This document shows positions 34,694 through 43,066 of a stretch of 44,868 bases of DNA, piece by piece. Numbering within the stretch: position 1 is the stretch's first letter; each line of letters starts with the position of its first letter. Source of the stretch: an uncultured Mycoplasmatota bacterium. GTDB lineage: Bacteria; Bacillota_I; Bacilli_A; RF39; UBA660. The DNA is taken from positions 1 through 44,868 of the forward strand of contig CAMOFW010000001.1 of NCBI GenBank assembly GCA_946613765.1, written 5' to 3'. The position numbers and the translations under genes are program-made. Under the pieces are notes generated by a model, which saw only the letters and a list, made by a program, of their open reading frames with translations, did not search any database and had not been told where the DNA came from.

Positions 34694-35543
34694 TACGTCT
34701 TCTTTTTCTTTCTTCTTTATTTATATATTTAGTTTCATAAGAATTTAATACTACCATAAATGAATCTGGTTCTAGTTTTTTAATATCTGTTTTTATTTTA
34801 TAGTAATTTCTTGATGCTACTGAACACATAATGAAATCGCTTTCTTTTTTAGAGTATCTACCTATACCATCTAATATAGTTACTCCATAATGATAATTAT
34901 CAATTATATATTTAGTTACTAGTTTTTTCTTTTTAGTAGTAATAAGTATTAATTTATCTTCGTCTACTCCGATTAATTTTTTATTAGAGAATAGTGACAT
35001 CATAAATAGTGCTAACATGGCATAAATCATTTTTTCTATACCAAATACAAATCCACCTAGAACCACTACAAAGCCATCAACAATAAGTATTGATTTACCT
35101 AATGTCATTTTATAGTATTTGCAATATACTTCCTCGACTATATCTGTTCCACCCGAAGTATATCCTGCTTTAAAGACTAGTCCATTACCTATACCTGATA
35201 AGATACCACCCATTAAAGCAAGTATTAGTGTATCTACTCCTTCAAATTTTATTATAGAACTTATTCCTCCAGTTAAGAAAATAAAGAAAGGAAGCAAGAA
35301 AGAACCTAGTATTGTTTTAAGAGTTTTTTCTTTACCTAAACAAACATATGAAACAAATATTAATAATACATTACAAATAAGTACAAATATGGATATATTA
35401 ATATTAAATAGTTTATTAAATATTAAAGCTAGACCTGAAACGTCAGTGGCAGCTAAAGAATTAGGTTGTAAAAATAATGTGAAACCTAATGCTTCAATTA
35501 ATACACCTACTATTAAATGTAAATATTTATTAATATTACTCAT
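34686..35543 (-). CDS. YitT family membrane protein (DUF161/DUF2179)
   Basis: A 285-aa protein with five or six N-terminal hydrophobic segments (about 8-190) holding the family motif GLVFKAGYTSGGTDIVEEV, and a C-terminal soluble DUF2179 domain (about 200-285: GVTILDGIGRYSKKES). The length is normal. YitT proteins are widespread in Firmicutes and their transport role is unknown. It follows prfB by 12 nt in one operon. Confidence 0.93.
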   Translation of the reverse strand: MSNINKYLHLIVGVLIEALGFTLFLQPNSLAATDVSGLALIFNKLFNINISIFVLICNVLLIFVSYVCLGKEKTLKTILGSFLLPFFIFLTGGISSIIKFEGVDTLILALMGGILSGIGNGLVFKAGYTSGGTDIVEEVYCKYYKMTLGKSILIVDGFVVVLGGFVFGIEKMIYAMLALFMMSLFSNKKLIGVDEDKLILITTKKKKLVTKYIIDNYHYGVTILDGIGRYSKKESDFIMCSVASRNYYKIKTDIKKLEPDSFMVVLNSYETKYINKEERKRRRKQ

Positions 35544-35554
35544 AGCACAACTCC

Positions 35555-36650
35555 TTATTTATTTTTTAATAGAGATTCTATTATAGGCATTATATCACCA
35601 TCTAATACCTTATCGGTATTAGAAGTTTCATAATTACTTCTTAAATCTTTAACTAATCTATATGGTTCTAAGACATAGTTTCTTATTTGGGAACCAAAAT
35701 TAATTTCCATAGTCTTTCCTTTAACATCACTTAGTTTTTCTTGTTGTTTAGCTAATTCTTGTTGAAATAACTTTGATTTAAGCATTTGCATTGCCATTTC
35801 TTTGTTTTTAAGTTGGGATCTTTCAACTTGGCATGTTACAACTGTTTTTGTTGGTAAGTGTGTAATACGTACTGCTGAATTTGATGTATTTACTGACTGT
35901 CCACCTGCGCCAGATGAATGATATACATCTATTTTTAAATCAGTTTCTTTAATATCTATTGTTATATTATTATCAAATTCTGGTGTTACCATAACTGAAG
36001 CAAATGATGTATGACGTCTAGCATTTGAATCAAATGGTGATATTCTAACAAGACGGTGTACACCAGTTTCATTTTTTAAATATCCATATGGATAAAAACC
36101 TTTAACAAGTAATGTAACTGATTTAACTCCAGCTTCTTCACCTTTTTCAAAATCTATTACATCATATTTATAATCATTCTTTTCAAAGAATCTTGTATAC
36201 ATACGATAAAGCATTGAGGCAAAGTCACATGACTCTGTTCCACCTGCTCCTGGATGTATTTCTAAGAAACAATTTAAACTATCATATTCACCATTTAGTA
36301 ATGTTTGTAATTCTAATTCATCTATTTCTGATTCAAGATTATTTAATTCATTTAATGTTTCATTATATAAATCATTATCATTTGTTTCTTTAATTAAAGG
36401 TATCATTTCTTTACTTGTTGATACCATATCATTTAATTTTTTATATGAAGAAATACTCTTTTTTAAATTAGTTAGCTTTTGGTTAATCTTATTAGCATTA
36501 TCTATATCATCCCAAAAGTTATCTTTAGACATCTCTTGTTCAAGTGAAGCTATTTCACTTTCTTTTTTATCTAAGTCAAAGAGACCTCCTGATTGTATTT
36601 AATTTATCTTCATAGTCATTTATTTTATTTTCTAGTAATTCAATTTCCAT
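35555..36650 (-). CDS. prfB: Peptide chain release factor 2, expressed by programmed +1 frameshift
   Basis: RF2 releases peptides at UAA and UGA. The gene begins at ATG 36650 (MEIELLENKINDYEDKLNTI). After 24 codons it meets CTT TGA C (plus 36575-36581), preceded at three bases by AGGAGG (plus 36585-36590). A +1 shift on CTT joins this to the main frame (Asp25 onward), giving 364 aa, the usual length. The anticodon-like SPF (VRISPFDSNARR) and the catalytic GGQ (SSGAGGQSVNTS) are present. An ATG at 36532 in the main frame would give only a truncated protein. Co-transcribed with the downstream YitT gene. Confidence 0.96.
36575..36590 (-). promoter_or_regulatory. prfB programmed +1 frameshift site
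   Basis: On the minus strand: AGGAGG, three bases (TCT), then CTT TGA C. This is the classic RF2 autoregulatory shift: low RF2 slows termination at the in-frame UGA and favours the shift. Confidence 0.95.
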
Positions 36651-36682
36651 AATTAATCCTTTCTTTATATAGATTATATTTA

Positions 36683-37060
36683 TTATTTTTTATCAATATA
36701 TTCTATATACTTTTCATAATCTTTTGTAGTGTATTTATCACATTTAATATATGCTTTATACTCTACCACATTATTCATAGTTACTTTAACTAGTCCTGTA
36801 CAAGTATCATCATCTTTTTTTAGTTCATCAATCATTTCATTTTCTTTTAGTTCATTAAATGATATATATTTTGAATCACCTTTTGCAGGATATGAATATT
36901 TTTGTTCATAAAACTTTTTAGTAGCTGTTACTAATTTATCTTCTAATAAAGTATATGGATAAATATCTTTTTTCCATTTTAATGCAAATATTGTTAAACA
37001 TGTAAATACAACTAGGATAAGTAAACCCCATACTATTGATATTGTTTTAAGTTGTTTCAT
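36683..37060 (-). CDS. Small single-pass membrane protein, unknown function
   Basis: A 125-aa protein with one N-terminal hydrophobic segment (about 10-28) and an extracellular domain holding two cysteines in a pattern C-TGLVKV ... YKAYIKC that could form a disulfide. I chose ATG 37060 after GGTGATT; an ATG 12 nt upstream overlaps the Shine-Dalgarno. The anchor-plus-two-Cys layout resembles minor pilin-like proteins but lacks a GFTLxE signal, so I do not assign it. It is followed by prfB at 32 nt. Confidence 0.7.
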   Translation of the reverse strand: MKQLKTISIVWGLLILVVFTCLTIFALKWKKDIYPYTLLEDKLVTATKKFYEQKYSYPAKGDSKYISFNELKENEMIDELKKDDDTCTGLVKVTMNNVVEYKAYIKCDKYTTKDYEKYIEYIDKK

Positions 37061-37092
37061 AATAATCACCATAATAATTATATAATAATTAA

Positions 37093-37122
37093 TAAAAAAA
37101 AGATAGCAAATTGCTATCTTTT
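37093..37122 (-). terminator. Intrinsic terminator of the HtrA-like protease gene
   Basis: An 11-bp stem (37098-37108 with 37112-37122), 3-nt loop and eight T on the minus strand, overlapping the stop codon at 37121. Confidence 0.85.
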
Positions 37123-38215
37123 AGCTTTCAGTTTTAGTTAAAGTTACTTCAACTGTTTTTTCTTTACCATCTCTTAGTAAAGTTATTTTTATTTTATCAC
37201 CAATGTTATGTTGATATAGTTGATATTTTAGTTGTGCCATAGTTGTTACTTTTTCTTCTTCTACTTTAGTGATAATATCACCAGATTCAATTCCAGCTTT
37301 TTCAGCATCTGATTTTTCAACAACTTTTACAACAACTACTCCTTCTTCAACATCTTCTGGAATTGTAATGTTATATTTGTAGTATAAAGCACTTGCTGCA
37401 CTTAAATCTGCCATTTGAACTCCAAGTGTTGGTCTTGTTGTATCTTCACCCTTCATTAATTTCTTAGCATAAGTTAATGCTTGTTCAATAGGTATAGCAA
37501 ATGACATACCTTCGATTGATGAAGAAACTAATTTCATGTTTGTAATTCCAACAATTTGACCATTAGCATTACATAGTGGTCCACCTGAGTTACCTGAATT
37601 AATAGTAGCATCAGTTTGTAGAGATTTCATTATGTAATCTGCAACAATAGAATTAGAAGTTGAAACACTTACCATTCTATCTTTTCCTGATAATATACCT
37701 CTTGTTACAGTCCATGAATATGTATTAGCATCAACAGGAGCACCTACAGTAAATACTGTGTCTCCTACTCTCATTGATTCAGATGAACCAATTTCAGCAA
37801 CTTTAATATCTTTATCTGATTTAAATGATAGAACTGCTACATCTAAATATTGATCTGAACCAATTTTAGTTGTTTCATATGATGAACCATCTGTTAAAAT
37901 AATCTTTACTGAAGTAGCATCGGCTACAACATGGTTATTAGTCATTACATAATATACATCATTATCTTTTTCATAAATGAATCCTGAACCAGAACCATAT
38001 AATTTTTTATTTTTATATACTTCAACAATAACAGTTGAATCATATACTTTTTCTACAGCATCTGCAATACCAGAATCAGTTACTGTTACTTCTTTTTCAC
38101 TCTTGTTGATAATTGTAGTTGCCCCAAAAGTTACTGTAAAATAATACATTCCTGCAGCACCAATTGCTAAACTAATAATAATTGCTATAAATAATTTTAT
38201 ATTACTCTTTTTCAT
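37121..38215 (-). CDS. HtrA/DegP-like trypsin-family serine protease with PDZ domain
   Basis: A membrane-anchored extracytoplasmic quality-control protease. Residues 8-28 form the anchor. The chymotrypsin-like domain has the triad His95 (TNNHVVAD), Asp125 (LDVAVL) and Ser210 (GNSGGPL). A single PDZ domain follows (about 270-360: GDIITKVEEEKV, LRDGKEKTVEVTL). The length of 364 aa is usual for Gram-positive HtrA. It lies 1 nt after the Abi-family gene, so both are in one operon. Confidence 0.95.
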   Translation of the reverse strand: MKKSNIKLFIAIIISLAIGAAGMYYFTVTFGATTIINKSEKEVTVTDSGIADAVEKVYDSTVIVEVYKNKKLYGSGSGFIYEKDNDVYYVMTNNHVVADATSVKIILTDGSSYETTKIGSDQYLDVAVLSFKSDKDIKVAEIGSSESMRVGDTVFTVGAPVDANTYSWTVTRGILSGKDRMVSVSTSNSIVADYIMKSLQTDATINSGNSGGPLCNANGQIVGITNMKLVSSSIEGMSFAIPIEQALTYAKKLMKGEDTTRPTLGVQMADLSAASALYYKYNITIPEDVEEGVVVVKVVEKSDAEKAGIESGDIITKVEEEKVTTMAQLKYQLYQHNIGDKIKITLLRDGKEKTVEVTLTKTES

Positions 38216-38216
38216 A

Positions 38217-39149
38217 TTATAAATCCGTCCTTAGTATATTTTTATAATTTGATGGGAATCCCATCATATCCATAACTTTATCTATAGTTATAGTTTTAAG
38301 TTTACCACTTAATATATCCATTTCATATGATATTTCTTGAATTAGTTGATGGAAGTTTTCATCTCTTAGAATTCTCTTTAATATTATTATTAAAGCAAAT
38401 AAATCATCTTTACCATAAATATATTCTCCATCCATTTTAGGAATGTTTAAATAATTATGATATTTAGTATCTTGAATTATTCTTTGAGATTTATGATCAA
38501 ATAAAATATCTTCATGAGCACATAGATTACGATAATTTGCTAATATTGGAAAATATTGCATTAAATCATCAATAGGTATTCCATATATTTGTGCTATAGA
38601 TTGTTGATCTTCTTGTTTTAGTATTGTATATAATTCTGATACAATACCAAAAGATAATACTTTAACAGCTATCCATAGTGGTAAGTAACCGTAATTACTT
38701 AGGTAGTGCATTGTTGCACTATGTTGTCCACCATTGATTCTTATTTGTCTTTGCATTTTCTTTAAAAGATCGTTTACTTGCCTTCTTTTACTAGCTTCTT
38801 TAGTAAAGTTTCTAGGATTAATATAATCTTTTTCTCTATATCCATAGTTTTTAGATAATTGATAAGAAAATATACTCTTAGCATTGTTTTCTACTATTAA
38901 GATGTTTTTAAATATGATATTTCTTATTTGTCTATCAAAATTAAATACTGAATATAGTTCATCAAAAGTAGTACCAGGAATAAATTCTCTATCCTTTTCA
39001 CTTTTGAAAAATAAGTGTCTGTAACCCATAAGAAAGAAGTAGTTCTCTCTTAAAAGAACATCTTTAGTATAGTTGATATCACTTATTATTAATCCTTTTT
39101 TTACTAATATGGATACTTGCTCATCGAGTGTTTTAAATGTCTTTTCCAC
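38217..39149 (-). CDS. Abi family protein (AbiD/AbiF-like, HEPN)
   Basis: The protein (about 310 aa) belongs to the Abi_2 group: ENYFFLMGYRHLF near the N-terminus, NFDRQIRNIIFKNILIVEN in the middle and NYRNLCAHEDILF. The RNLCAH stretch is the R-x4-H motif of HEPN ribonucleases. I took GTG 39149 as the start because AGGTGAT sits four bases before it, as in neighbouring genes; an ATG two codons upstream overlaps that site. Family members abort phage infection, but this copy is next to htrA with no mobile element in sight. Confidence 0.8.
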   Translation of the reverse strand: MEKTFKTLDEQVSILVKKGLIISDINYTKDVLLRENYFFLMGYRHLFFKSEKDREFIPGTTFDELYSVFNFDRQIRNIIFKNILIVENNAKSIFSYQLSKNYGYREKDYINPRNFTKEASKRRQVNDLLKKMQRQIRINGGQHSATMHYLSNYGYLPLWIAVKVLSFGIVSELYTILKQEDQQSIAQIYGIPIDDLMQYFPILANYRNLCAHEDILFDHKSQRIIQDTKYHNYLNIPKMDGEYIYGKDDLFALIIILKRILRDENFHQLIQEISYEMDILSGKLKTITIDKVMDMMGFPSNYKNILRTDL

Positions 39150-39170
39150 ATGCATCACCTATTCTGTTAG

Positions 39171-39176
39171 ATTATA
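39171..39176 (-). promoter_or_regulatory. Extended -10 element for the Abi-HtrA operon
   Basis: Minus-strand TGGTATAAT, a consensus extended -10, about 20 bp upstream of the gene. The palindrome CACATGTG (39178-39185) lies immediately upstream of it. The -35 is weak. Confidence 0.55.
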
Positions 39177-39238
39177 CCACATGTGATAATTAAATGATAT
39201 ACCTTAATGGTGTTTTTTTTATATAAATAATGTGAAGA

Positions 39239-39871
39239 TTATGTGAAATAATCTATTAAAGCATCCGTTATAGTCTTGGCTAAAAGTTGTTGATAATCGT
39301 TTTTTATTAAGTTATTTCTATCTTTATTATTTGATATAAAACCACACTCTATTAAGACACCTTTTATATTTAATTTATTATACATATATACCCTTGGCAT
39401 AACTTTAATACTTCTAGGGGTATTAATTTTATTTAAATACATTTGAATAGTATTAGCTAATTCTTTATTATTATCACCATAGTAAAATACCTGTGAACCA
39501 CTATATTTATTGTTATCTAAGTAATTAATATGTATAGATAAATATATATCAGCATTAGACTTGTTAATAAAATCTATTCGATTATTAAAATCACTTCTTT
39601 TTCTTCGTTTGGAGTTAGGTGAAGATAAGTCATAATCATCTTCTCTTAATAATGATACACTAGCTCCTTTTTTTATTAATTCTTGTTCTAGTATTTTAGA
39701 TATTGATAAATTTAAATCTTTTTCTAAAATATCATTATAAGATGTACCATTATCTTTTGAACCATGTCCTGGATCTATAATTATGTATTTACCAGATAAG
39801 TAAAGAGAACTTTTAACATTAATATTTAATAAAAGTAAGCATAATAAAAAAACAAATATAATTCTTTTCAT
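39239..39871 (-). CDS. cwlD: N-acetylmuramoyl-L-alanine amidase, CwlD-like
   Basis: A 210-aa Amidase_3 protein with an N-terminal signal or anchor (about 1-22). Zinc ligands His36 (IDPGHGSKDNG), Glu50 and His114 (LSIHINYLD), and catalytic Glu175 (LIECGFIS) are present. The stretch NSKRRKRSDFNNRIDFIN and GSQVFYYG resembles CwlD of Bacillus, which makes muramic-delta-lactam in spore cortex for germination. Assignment as CwlD rather than another amidase rests on this likeness and the sporulation setting. Confidence 0.82.
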   Translation of the reverse strand: MKRIIFVFLLCLLLLNINVKSSLYLSGKYIIIDPGHGSKDNGTSYNDILEKDLNLSISKILEQELIKKGASVSLLREDDYDLSSPNSKRRKRSDFNNRIDFINKSNADIYLSIHINYLDNNKYSGSQVFYYGDNNKELANTIQMYLNKINTPRSIKVMPRVYMYNKLNIKGVLIECGFISNNKDRNNLIKNDYQQLLAKTITDALIDYFT

Positions 39872-39888
39872 ATTAAATTATATTTGTT

Positions 39889-40602
39889 TTATTCATTTTT
39901 ATCTTTAAATTTAGCATTAACAAATGCTTTAGCAATTCTTTCGTTTGGATAGTATTTATCTAACGTTCTACCAACTGGTGTGTATGGTGGATAGCCAGCA
40001 TTTCTAAGTGTTTGTCTTGCTACTGCTGCATAAGTTATTACTAAATCCAAGCTTACTATAATTACTAGTACATGATATAATAATTGACCAAAATTATATG
40101 GTATTTTTTCTATAAAGTGTGAGACGAGTGGATAAAATACATAGACAAATATTACTGATAGTAACCCCCAGAATGCCATGAAAGGAATTGTTGTTCTACC
40201 ATTAATATTTAGCATTAGTGTTGAATAATCCCATGATACTGCACCTGTTAATTTTTCTTGTAAGAATGACATAAAGTATTCATATACTCCACCTATTAAT
40301 GCACCTATAGCAAAGTATTCAAAGAAGTTTCTTTTTTTATGCATTAGTATTACTAATAATAGCACACATCCAAATCCATATATTGGAGATAGTTCTCCAT
40401 ATAAAACTCCTCTTCTTGTTTCCCACATTGGGACTCCAAATCTTTTGAATGTATCTATAAGAGTTAGCAATTCTTCCCATACACAACCAAAGATACAACC
40501 AAATAGGAACATAAAGAAAAGTTTTTCTTTACAAATACCTTTTGCAAAGACTTTACCCTTAGCAAATAAATAATCATTTATTTTCTTTACATAAACTCTC
40601 AT
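39889..40602 (-). CDS. Putative ABC-transporter-type membrane protein (PF06541-like)
   Basis: A 237-aa protein with about six hydrophobic segments, starting after the basic N-terminus. The motif RRGVLYGELSPIYGFG and IGGVYEYFMSFLQEKL GAVSWDYS-like stretch match the PF06541 family (putative ABC permease of unknown role), common in Firmicutes. No ATPase gene is beside it. It has a good promoter (40625-40653) and precedes cwlD by 17 nt in one operon. Confidence 0.85.
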   Translation of the reverse strand: MRVYVKKINDYLFAKGKVFAKGICKEKLFFMFLFGCIFGCVWEELLTLIDTFKRFGVPMWETRRGVLYGELSPIYGFGCVLLLVILMHKKRNFFEYFAIGALIGGVYEYFMSFLQEKLTGAVSWDYSTLMLNINGRTTIPFMAFWGLLSVIFVYVFYPLVSHFIEKIPYNFGQLLYHVLVIIVSLDLVITYAAVARQTLRNAGYPPYTPVGRTLDKYYPNERIAKAFVNAKFKDKNE

Positions 40603-40624
40603 AGCGCACCCCTTAAGTAATTAA

Positions 40625-40653
40625 ATTATATCACTTATAATTAAATTAATCAA
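40625..40653 (-). promoter_or_regulatory. Promoter of the PF06541-cwlD operon
   Basis: Minus strand: -35 TTGATT (plus 40648-40653), 17-bp spacer, -10 TATAAT (40625-40630) with extended TGA. The -35 begins within the T-tract of the preceding terminator. Confidence 0.8.
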
Positions 40654-40677
40654 AAAAGATATTCTATCTAGAATATC
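40652..40677 (-). terminator. Intrinsic terminator of the 94-aa gene
   Basis: A perfect 8-bp stem (40658-40665 with 40670-40677), 4-nt loop and a six-T tract on the minus strand. The TAG stop of the gene (40664-40666) spans the loop edge. Confidence 0.85.
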
Positions 40678-40948
40678 CTTGAAATTGTTGAGTTTCTTTT
40701 GCACTATCTAAATCTATACCATTTTTAGCATATTCTTGACGTGCTTCTTCTTCAGAATCAAACTTTTGTAAATCATAAACTAATGTAACTGAACCGTCAG
40801 ATCTTGTTATTCTTTCTGGTTCACTAACAAACCATCCTTTTTCAACTGAATGAACAGATCTAATTTGCTCTGTATGATACTTTTCATTTTCTTCAGTATA
40901 GTTTTCTAGTGTAATAGCATAGTCTGGTTCTCTATAAGTTAATGCCAT
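40664..40948 (-). CDS. Hypothetical protein, 94 aa
   Basis: I do not recognise this protein. It starts MALTYREPDYAITLENYTEE, nine bases after GGGAGG (a longer frame reads further upstream through the promoter and is not real). It is acidic and soluble, with SVEKGWFVSEPERI and an EEEARQEY stretch, and no signal peptide. It is transcribed divergently from the transglycosylase genes through a promoter region with palindromes, and has its own promoter and terminator. Confidence 0.75.
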   Translation of the reverse strand: MALTYREPDYAITLENYTEENEKYHTEQIRSVHSVEKGWFVSEPERITRSDGSVTLVYDLQKFDSEEEARQEYAKNGIDLDSAKETQQFQGYSR

Positions 40949-40974
40949 ATTTAATACCTCCCTATCTATTATTA

Positions 40975-41003
40975 AGTATAATTGTTTATATTTATAATGT
41001 AAA
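40975..41003 (-). promoter_or_regulatory. Promoter of the 94-aa gene
   Basis: Minus strand: -35 TTTACA (plus 40998-41003), 17-bp spacer, -10 TATACT (plus 40975-40980). Confidence 0.65.
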
Positions 41004-41010
41004 GTGATTA

Positions 41011-41025
41011 TACACTTATAGTGTA
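41011..41025. repeat. 15-bp palindrome in the divergent promoter region
   Basis: TACACT-TAT-AGTGTA is a perfect inverted repeat with a 3-nt centre. Its flanks contain a second inverted pair, AAGTG (41002-41006) with CACTT (41013-41017). It lies between the divergent genes, upstream of the plus-strand start, and is a candidate operator. Confidence 0.5.
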
Positions 41026-41034
41026 AAATAGACA

Positions 41035-41049
41035 ATTATACTGTATAAT
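41035..41049. repeat. 15-bp palindrome overlapping a plus-strand -10
   Basis: ATTATAC-T-GTATAAT is a perfect 15-bp palindrome containing the plus-strand -10 candidate TATAAT (41044-41049). It is centred 24 bp from the palindrome at 41011-41025. A repressor site overlapping the promoter is a plausible inference. Confidence 0.5.
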
Positions 41050-41073
41050 GTATTTAGAATAGGAAGTGTATAT

Positions 41074-41277
41074 ATGAATCCTTTTGAAATAAAAATTAAT
41101 GGTAAGACCTATGAATATATAGATTCAAAAAAGATTGATGGTAAGTTTTATGTGTTATATGCTGATGAAAATAATATGTTTATTAGTGAATATGAAATAA
41201 TCGATAATAATATTATCTTAAAAGAAATTGATAATAGTTTATTAGATAAATTAAAGGAGGCGTTTAACATTGCATAA
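41074..41277 (+). CDS. Small hypothetical protein, 67 aa
   Basis: A soluble acidic protein (MNPFEIKINGKTYEYIDSKK at the start) with a probable beta fold, GKFYVLYADENNMFISEYEI, resembling DUF1292-like small proteins only in general character. AGGAAG precedes the ATG. It overlaps the start of the next gene by 8 nt, and the next gene's GGAGG lies inside its coding sequence, so the two are translationally coupled. Function is unknown. Confidence 0.7.
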   Translation: MNPFEIKINGKTYEYIDSKKIDGKFYVLYADENNMFISEYEIIDNNIILKEIDNSLLDKLKEAFNIA

Positions 41278-42517
41278 TATATATTATTCAATACTTGATG
41301 ATTCCTTATTGTGTATAGATGGAAATAATAATAAACGAATTAAACAAGATCTTGCTATTGAATTTTTAAAAGAAGTTGATAAAACTAAAAATAATAAGAT
41401 ATATAATAAGGGAAATAATCTTATTATTAGGAATAGTAAACATGGATATAATGTAGTAATTCAAGGTTGTACTCAATTCTTTTTATCTAAATATAGAGAT
41501 CTTTTAGATAATACCGTTAAAACTGCAAAAGAAAATGAGAGAAAAATACAAGAAAAGAAACATAAAGGTAAAAAAGTTAGTAATAACTTAGTTGGTAAAG
41601 TTGGTGTTGTTGTTGCACCTATTGTTATGGCTAGTATGTTAGCTACTACTTATTTAAAAGAAGAGGATTTAAGTAATAAATATAGTGAAGGTATCGAATT
41701 TGAACAAATAGATAATCAAATAGCTATTAAAGAAGAAAATAATGTTGGTGAAGAAACTATTCAAGAAGAACCTAAGATTGAAGAAGAAGTAGCTGAAGAA
41801 GTTGTTGAAGAAGTAATACCTACAATATCATTAGATGTAGAGGATCATTCTATGGATGAAGAAGTTATTCAAATTCAAAGTGAATATAAAGATGCCTTTA
41901 TTAAATATGGTAATAAATATGGTATATCACCATCCGTTTTAAGTGGATTATATACTCAAGAATCTCATGGTAAAGGTGATAATAAAACTCAAATTGATTT
42001 TTCTTCTTGGAAAGGTCAAATAGTAAAAGTTTATGATTTTGAAAATAATAAACGTATTAGTGTGGTTTTAAGTAATGATACTAATGCTTATAGTAACGTA
42101 GATAGAGTTATTACTGAAAATGATTTAAAAGATCCTAATAAGAATATAGAAGTTGCAGCTATATTATTAAGTTTTGCTGCTGATGTATTAGATACAGAGA
42201 ATGTACCGGCAATTTTAGAATACTATAATAAAGGTCATGGTAATTTCTATAAAGTAATGGCTGCTATGGAAGCAGGTACAGGTAAAACTACTAGAGAAGT
42301 GTTAGATAATCCTACTGATACAAGTTTCTTACCTTATTCATCTGCATGTAAAAGAGGAGATTCTAATTACGTATGCAATGTAATGCGATATGTACCAAAT
42401 AAAGATGATGGTGGTGTATATATTTATAGGGTTATTGATGATGAAGTGAAATTAATTAGTGTAAATGTTGAAACTAATAAATTATTAGATGATAGTTATG
42501 TAAAAAACACTCGTTAG
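41270..42517 (+). CDS. Membrane-anchored protein with lytic-transglycosylase-like domain
   Basis: A 415-aa protein starting at TTG, 8 nt after GGAGG. Residues 1-106 are a soluble cytosolic-side region with a basic coiled stretch (80-103). Residues 107-127 are one transmembrane segment, 130-200 a very acidic linker (repeats of EE and EV), and about 204-390 an SLT-like domain: YGISPSVLSGLYTQESHG with likely catalytic Glu231, then AILEYYNKGHGNFYKV and CNVMRYVP. It would cut peptidoglycan outside the membrane. No phage or conjugation gene is near. SLT assignment is by motif only. Confidence 0.72.
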   Translation: MHNIYYSILDDSLLCIDGNNNKRIKQDLAIEFLKEVDKTKNNKIYNKGNNLIIRNSKHGYNVVIQGCTQFFLSKYRDLLDNTVKTAKENERKIQEKKHKGKKVSNNLVGKVGVVVAPIVMASMLATTYLKEEDLSNKYSEGIEFEQIDNQIAIKEENNVGEETIQEEPKIEEEVAEEVVEEVIPTISLDVEDHSMDEEVIQIQSEYKDAFIKYGNKYGISPSVLSGLYTQESHGKGDNKTQIDFSSWKGQIVKVYDFENNKRISVVLSNDTNAYSNVDRVITENDLKDPNKNIEVAAILLSFAADVLDTENVPAILEYYNKGHGNFYKVMAAMEAGTGKTTREVLDNPTDTSFLPYSSACKRGDSNYVCNVMRYVPNKDDGGVYIYRVIDDEVKLISVNVETNKLLDDSYVKNTR

Positions 42518-42526
42518 AGTGTTTTT
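42503..42526. terminator. Bidirectional intrinsic terminator between convergent genes
   Basis: A perfect 10-bp stem (42503-42512 with 42517-42526), loop GTTA, T-rich on both strands. The plus-strand TAG (42515-42517) lies in the loop and the minus-strand stop (42525) in one arm, so one hairpin serves both genes. Confidence 0.85.
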
Positions 42527-43040
42527 ATCTTGGTCTGTTATTTGATTCTTGAAACAAGTCACCAAATACACTAAAGAATGTATGTAATTGATTATCACTT
42601 ATTTGTGAATCTTCTTCTTCTTCAAATTTCTTTTCATTTTGTACTATGCGATCATGTTCTTTTCGTAATAATTCATCCACTTCATTTCTAGATAGACCAC
42701 ATTCGATAATTTTTTTTGTTTGTTCCGCTACATTTATTCCTTCTTTTAAATAACCATCAATTGCTATTCTTAATTGTAATAATGTTAGTTCTGTAATTTT
42801 TTTATTTACAGTAACTAAATCTCCATCTATTTCTTGTAAATCACCAAATCTAACATACTTTTTACCATTATCAAACATTAGATAATTAAAGTATTCTTCA
42901 CATGGCATTTGAGTAAATATTTCAACCATTTTTTTAGGAAATTCTATGCCATTAACTACTTCAAATTCTCTTCTTGTAAATATTGGTCCTTTATCTGTTA
43001 TTATAATATAGTTTCTAAATTTTGGTTCACTTGTAATCAT
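42525..43040 (-). CDS. Hypothetical protein, 171 aa
   Basis: I do not recognise this protein. It is soluble, with KGPIFTRREFEVVNG and PCEEYFNYLMFDNGKKYVRFGDL in the first half and a helical, glutamate-rich C-terminal half (about 120-155) that may form a coiled coil. GGGG precedes the start closely. It has a promoter just upstream (43067-43094) and ends in the shared convergent terminator. Confidence 0.75.
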   Translation of the reverse strand: MITSEPKFRNYIIITDKGPIFTRREFEVVNGIEFPKKMVEIFTQMPCEEYFNYLMFDNGKKYVRFGDLQEIDGDLVTVNKKITELTLLQLRIAIDGYLKEGINVAEQTKKIIECGLSRNEVDELLRKEHDRIVQNEKKFEEEEDSQISDNQLHTFFSVFGDLFQESNNRPR

Positions 43041-43066
43041 AATATCCCCTTCTTTATTGAATAGAT

